Below, piece after piece: positions 61,195 to 64,000 of a DNA stretch of 64,000 bases. The notes under the pieces are model-generated. The model saw only the letters and a program-made list of their open reading frames with translations, had not been told where the DNA came from and ran no database searches. The DNA comes from Streptomyces qaidamensis (lineage in GTDB: Bacteria > Actinomycetota > Actinomycetes > Streptomycetales > Streptomycetaceae), in NCBI RefSeq assembly GCF_001611795.1, contig NZ_CP015098.1, positions 2,666,001-2,730,000 on the forward strand, in the 5' to 3' direction. A program made the position numbers and the translations under genes. Numbering within the stretch: position 1 is the first letter of the stretch; every line of letters starts with the position of its first letter.

Positions 61195-63320
61195 GCGACG
61201 GGGCGCCCGACCCGATGGATCTGCTTCACCCGGGGCTGGTCCACCACGTCGTGAACACCCTGGGCTGGCCCCGCCTGCGGCCTCTCCAGGAAGAGGCGAT
61301 CACGCCCCTGACGGACGGCACGGACGCCGTGCTGATCGCACCCACCGCCGGCGGAAAGACCGAGGCTGCCTGCTTCCCCCTGCTGTCGCGCATGGCACAG
61401 GAGAAATGGGACGGCACCTCGGTCCTCTATGTGTGTCCGCTGAAGGCGCTGCTCAACAACCTGCTGCCCCGTCTGGAGACGTATACCTCCTGGCTCGGGC
61501 GCACGGCGGCGCTGTGGCACGGCGATGTCACCCACTCCCGCCGCAAGCGGATCCTGCGCGAACGACCGGATGTGCTGCTGACGACTCCAGAGTCCCTGGA
61601 GGCCATGCTGGTCAGCACGAATGTCGACCATCGGGCGTTCTTCTCCGGGCTGCGGGCGATCGTCGTCGACGAGGTGCACGCGTTCGCGGGCGACGACCGG
61701 GGGTGGCATCTGCTGGCCGTGCTGGAACGGTTGGAGCGGGTGGCCGGGCGTCCGGTGCAACGCGTCGGTCTGTCCGCGACCGTGGGTAACCCGCGGGAGC
61801 TGCTCACGTGGTTGCAGGGAGCGAAGGCCGAGCAGCGCGCGGCGCGGGTCGTCGCCCCGCACCTTAGGGAGAAGGAACCGAAGCTGCCCCCTCCCGGGGA
61901 CGTCCAGCTCGACTACGTAGGGTCCCTGACCAATGCCGCGACGGTGATCGCGGCATTGCACAGGGGCGAGAAGCGGCTCGTCTTCTGTGAATCACGCAAG
62001 GAGGTCGAGGAACTTGGCTCGGCGCTGCGCGCGAAGGGCGTGACCACCTTTCTGTCCCACGCGTCACTGTCCGCGGACGAGCGGCGGCGGGCGGAGGAAG
62101 CCTTCGCAGAGGCCCGCGACTGCGTGATCGTCTCCACCAGCACCTTGGAACTGGGCATCGACGTCGGCGACCTCGACCGGGTCGTCCAGATCGATGCCCC
62201 AAGCACCGTGGCCTCGTTCCTGCAGCGTCTCGGCCGCACCGGCCGACGGCCCGGTGCCAGCCGCAACTGCCTGTTCCTGGCCACTGACGACGCCGGACTC
62301 CTCACCGCGGCAGCACTGCTGCTGCTCTGGTCAGGCGGCTGGGTGGAGCCGGTCATCGCCCCGCCGGAGCCCCGGCACATCGCCGCGCAGCAGATGCTGG
62401 CACTCTGCCTCCAGGAACACCGGGTCGGGGACCGGCTGTGGCAGGACTGGTGGGGAGGTCTCGGTCCTTTCGGTCCTTCCGCCGAGCCGATCATGCGCCA
62501 CCTGGTCGAGGAGGGCTTCCTGGACCGGGACGGCGAGCTGCTGTTCATCGGACCCGAAGCCGAAAAGCGTTTCGGCTACCGGCACTTCATGGACCTCACC
62601 GCAGTCTTCACCGCCGCCCCGGAGTTCACGGTCCTGTCGGGCCGCACCGAAATCGGTACTACAGATCCCGCGCTGCTCACCGACGAGGTCATCGGCCCTC
62701 GCCGACTGCTGCTCGCCGGGCGCAGCTGGCAGGTGACGTACATCGACTGGTCGCGCCGCCGCTGCTTCGTCGAACCGGTGGAAGGTGGCGGGCGGGCTCG
62801 ATGGGGTGGCATCGGACTGACCCGCACCGCGTCGTACGAGCTGACACGGTCGGTCCGCGAAGTACTACTCGGCGCCACCCCGCCGGTCAGGGTCACCCGC
62901 CGTGCCGAGAGCGCCCTCGCTCGCGTGCGCGATGAGAGCGCCGAACTGGTGCACCGCGACGGCAGCATCATCATGCGGGGAGGGCACGACACCAATGTGC
63001 GGTGGTGGACGTGGGCGGGGCACCGCACCAACGCCACCCTGGCCGCCACCCTCTCCAGCATTGCCGATCCCCTACAGCGTCCTACGAGCACATACATCCG
63101 GCTGCGTGAGGACATCACCCCGCAGGAATGGAGAAAGACCACCGCACACGCCGCCGACCACTTGTGCCTCCCGACGGTGGATCCTCGCGCGTTGGCCGGA
63201 CTGAAGTTCAATGTGGCGCTTCCGCCGCGGTTGGCCGAGGCGACGCTCGCAGCCCGGTTGGCCGATCTGAAGGGTGCCATCGCATCGCTTCGTGAAGCTG
63301 TCAGCTTCACGACCAAGTGA
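61191..63320 (+). CDS. brxHI: BREX type 2 DEAD/DEAH helicase BrxHI
   Basis: A 709-residue superfamily 2 helicase, Lhr-like. Q-like region WPRLRPLQEEAITPL, motif I APTAGGKTEAA near residue 50, motif Ia VCPLKALLNNL, motif II DEVHAF near 160, motif III LSATVGNP near 200. Motif IV/V regions include FCESRKEVEELG, VSTSTLELGIDVGDLD and motif VI QRLGRTGRRPG near 345. The C-terminal ~300 residues are a helicase-associated extension. Coupled to brxD by ATGA. It is the last gene of the island before rnpB. Confidence 0.93.
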   Translation: MSDGAPDPMDLLHPGLVHHVVNTLGWPRLRPLQEEAITPLTDGTDAVLIAPTAGGKTEAACFPLLSRMAQEKWDGTSVLYVCPLKALLNNLLPRLETYTSWLGRTAALWHGDVTHSRRKRILRERPDVLLTTPESLEAMLVSTNVDHRAFFSGLRAIVVDEVHAFAGDDRGWHLLAVLERLERVAGRPVQRVGLSATVGNPRELLTWLQGAKAEQRAARVVAPHLREKEPKLPPPGDVQLDYVGSLTNAATVIAALHRGEKRLVFCESRKEVEELGSALRAKGVTTFLSHASLSADERRRAEEAFAEARDCVIVSTSTLELGIDVGDLDRVVQIDAPSTVASFLQRLGRTGRRPGASRNCLFLATDDAGLLTAAALLLLWSGGWVEPVIAPPEPRHIAAQQMLALCLQEHRVGDRLWQDWWGGLGPFGPSAEPIMRHLVEEGFLDRDGELLFIGPEAEKRFGYRHFMDLTAVFTAAPEFTVLSGRTEIGTTDPALLTDEVIGPRRLLLAGRSWQVTYIDWSRRRCFVEPVEGGGRARWGGIGLTRTASYELTRSVREVLLGATPPVRVTRRAESALARVRDESAELVHRDGSIIMRGGHDTNVRWWTWAGHRTNATLAATLSSIADPLQRPTSTYIRLREDITPQEWRKTTAHAADHLCLPTVDPRALAGLKFNVALPPRLAEATLAARLADLKGAIASLREAVSFTTK

Positions 63321-63379
63321 CGGAAGGGGCGCACTCTCGTGGCCGGGAAGACCTCGCCGCCGTCGGCCGAGTCCCCGGC

Positions 63380-63802
63380 GAAGCGGGCGGCAGACGAGTC
63401 GGGCTGTACGCCGGGTTCTGTTCCCCGGTTCCCTCGCGGGAGCCGGGGCGACGGCCATCCATCTAGGACCGGCGTTGCCGCCGGCCTCGTGCGGTCTACC
63501 CGCGGACTCGGGCGGGCAGCCCTCGATCGTCCGCGCAGGGTCACCTTCGAAAAGGCGGCCCCTCTTGACCTTGCTCCGGGTGGGGTTTACCTAGCTGCCT
63601 GAGTCACCTCAGGCACTGGTGGTCTCTTACACCACCGTTTCACCCTTACCGAGGACCGAGGTCCCCGGCGGTCTGCTTTCTGTGGCACTGTCCCGCGGGT
63701 CACCCCGGGTGGCCGTTAGCCACCACCCTGCCCTGTGGAGCCCGGACGTTCCTCGGGAAGCTCCCCGTCAGGGGGACTCCACGCGGCCGTCCGCCCGGCT
63801 CG
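63380..63802 (-). ncRNA. rnpB: RNase P RNA (type A)
   Basis: The catalytic RNA of RNase P, which matures tRNA 5' ends. On the minus strand the 5' part contains GAGGAACGTCCGGGCTCCAC and ACAGGGCAGGGTGGTGGCTA, conserved P4-proximal segments. The middle has GGGTGAAACGGTGGTGTAAG and GAGACCACCAGTG. The 3' part has AACAGAACCCGGCGTACAG and ends ACTCGTCTGCCGCC. Ends were set by the P1 pairing of GGGCGG (5') with CCGCCC (3') and are good to a few bases. The 5' end overlaps the EamA gene tail. Confidence 0.93.
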
Positions 63803-64000
63803 TCTGCCGTGTCGACCATGGTACCCGGCGGACGTCCCGCTTCGACGCCGCGGCCGTGGCCAGCACCGAGCCCGCCAGGATCAGAGTGAAGGCGACGCCG
63901 ATGCCGAGGGTCAGCTTCTCGTCCAGGAACAGCGCGCCCGCGGCGACCGCCACCGCCGGGTTGACGTACGTGATCACACCGGCTCGGGTCGGGCCGACCT
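63768..64000 (-). CDS. EamA/DMT-family transporter, C-terminal part (cut by right edge)
   Basis: The last ~77 codons of a drug/metabolite transporter. VGPTRAGVITYVNPAVAVAAG, then LFLDEKLTLGIGVAFTLIL, is the conserved penultimate and last helix region of EamA proteins (G-x-x-RA-x-VITYVNP-VA-G...-E). The cytoplasmic tail (SKRDVRRVPWSTRQTSRADG) is encoded by DNA that is also the 5' end of rnpB on the same strand; the TGA is at 63768-63770. The N-terminal part lies outside the window. Confidence 0.87.
   Translation of the reverse strand, partial: VGPTRAGVITYVNPAVAVAAGALFLDEKLTLGIGVAFTLILAGSVLATAAASKRDVRRVPWSTRQTSRADGRVESP

Noticed and set aside
63321..63600. Short plus-strand frames after brxHI
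   Set aside because: They lie over the RNase P RNA, whose conserved sequence explains this region.

Overview
The window is a piece of a high-GC actinobacterial chromosome, almost certainly Streptomyces. Supporting this are very strong third-position GC, SARP/AfsR, DUF397, DUF6243 and DUF5753 families, F420 metabolism, DmdR/IdeR-type iron boxes, rare TTA codons and the phage-growth-limitation genes. No tRNA, complete insertion sequence or CRISPR array was seen. One structural RNA, the RNase P RNA, lies at the right end.

Region 1 (1 to about 32.0 kb) is ordinary chromosomal sequence made of short operons. It holds an MFS exporter cut by the left edge, panB with a strong terminator, a DrrAB-like ABC exporter and a large SARP-NB-ARC-TPR regulator. 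Next come an M50 membrane protease, an F420:NADP reductase, a sialidase, methionine aminopeptidase, heme oxygenase and a PhzF-like protein. An iron-box-controlled efeO-efeB-efeU ferrous/ferric uptake operon follows. Further right are a prim-pol protein, GDPD, a TetR repressor with tandem operators, an S28 tripeptidyl aminopeptidase, an Rsm22-like methyltransferase, a serine hydrolase coupled to a Bcr/CflA exporter, oxidoreductases, DoxX and MazG-like proteins. Several GC-rich simple repeats sit in the gaps or in protein tails.

Region 2 (about 32.0 to 63.3 kb) is a defence island. Its left border carries a frameshifted gene remnant and a drop in GC. First comes an hsdS-hsdM pair with no hsdR, in which HsdM has His in place of the motif IV Asn and both genes contain TTA codons. 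Next is a convergent HNH protein that looks like a type IV, modified-DNA-directed nuclease. The core is a complete type 2 BREX (Pgl) system: pglW kinase, pglX methyltransferase, pglY ATPase, pglZ, brxD and brxHI. Two inserts interrupt it. Between pglX and pglY lie a RsbW-like ATPase, an XRE/DUF5753 plus DUF397 pair and an AAA-DUF234 ATPase. Between pglZ and brxD lies an opposite-strand operon of a DUF262/DUF1524 protein and a CBS-HEPN protein with an intact RNQIAH RNase-type motif.

Region 3 (63.3 to 64 kb) returns to core chromosome. It contains rnpB on the minus strand, whose 5' end overlaps the 3' end of an EamA/DMT transporter gene that runs off the right edge.

In the island the PglX modification arm, the PglW kinase, the PglY/BrxD ATPases, PglZ and the BrxHI helicase would act together against phage. 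The DUF262 and CBS-HEPN pair, the HNH protein and possibly the degenerate HsdMS pair are candidate second-line or accessory functions. That role is inference from location and motifs.
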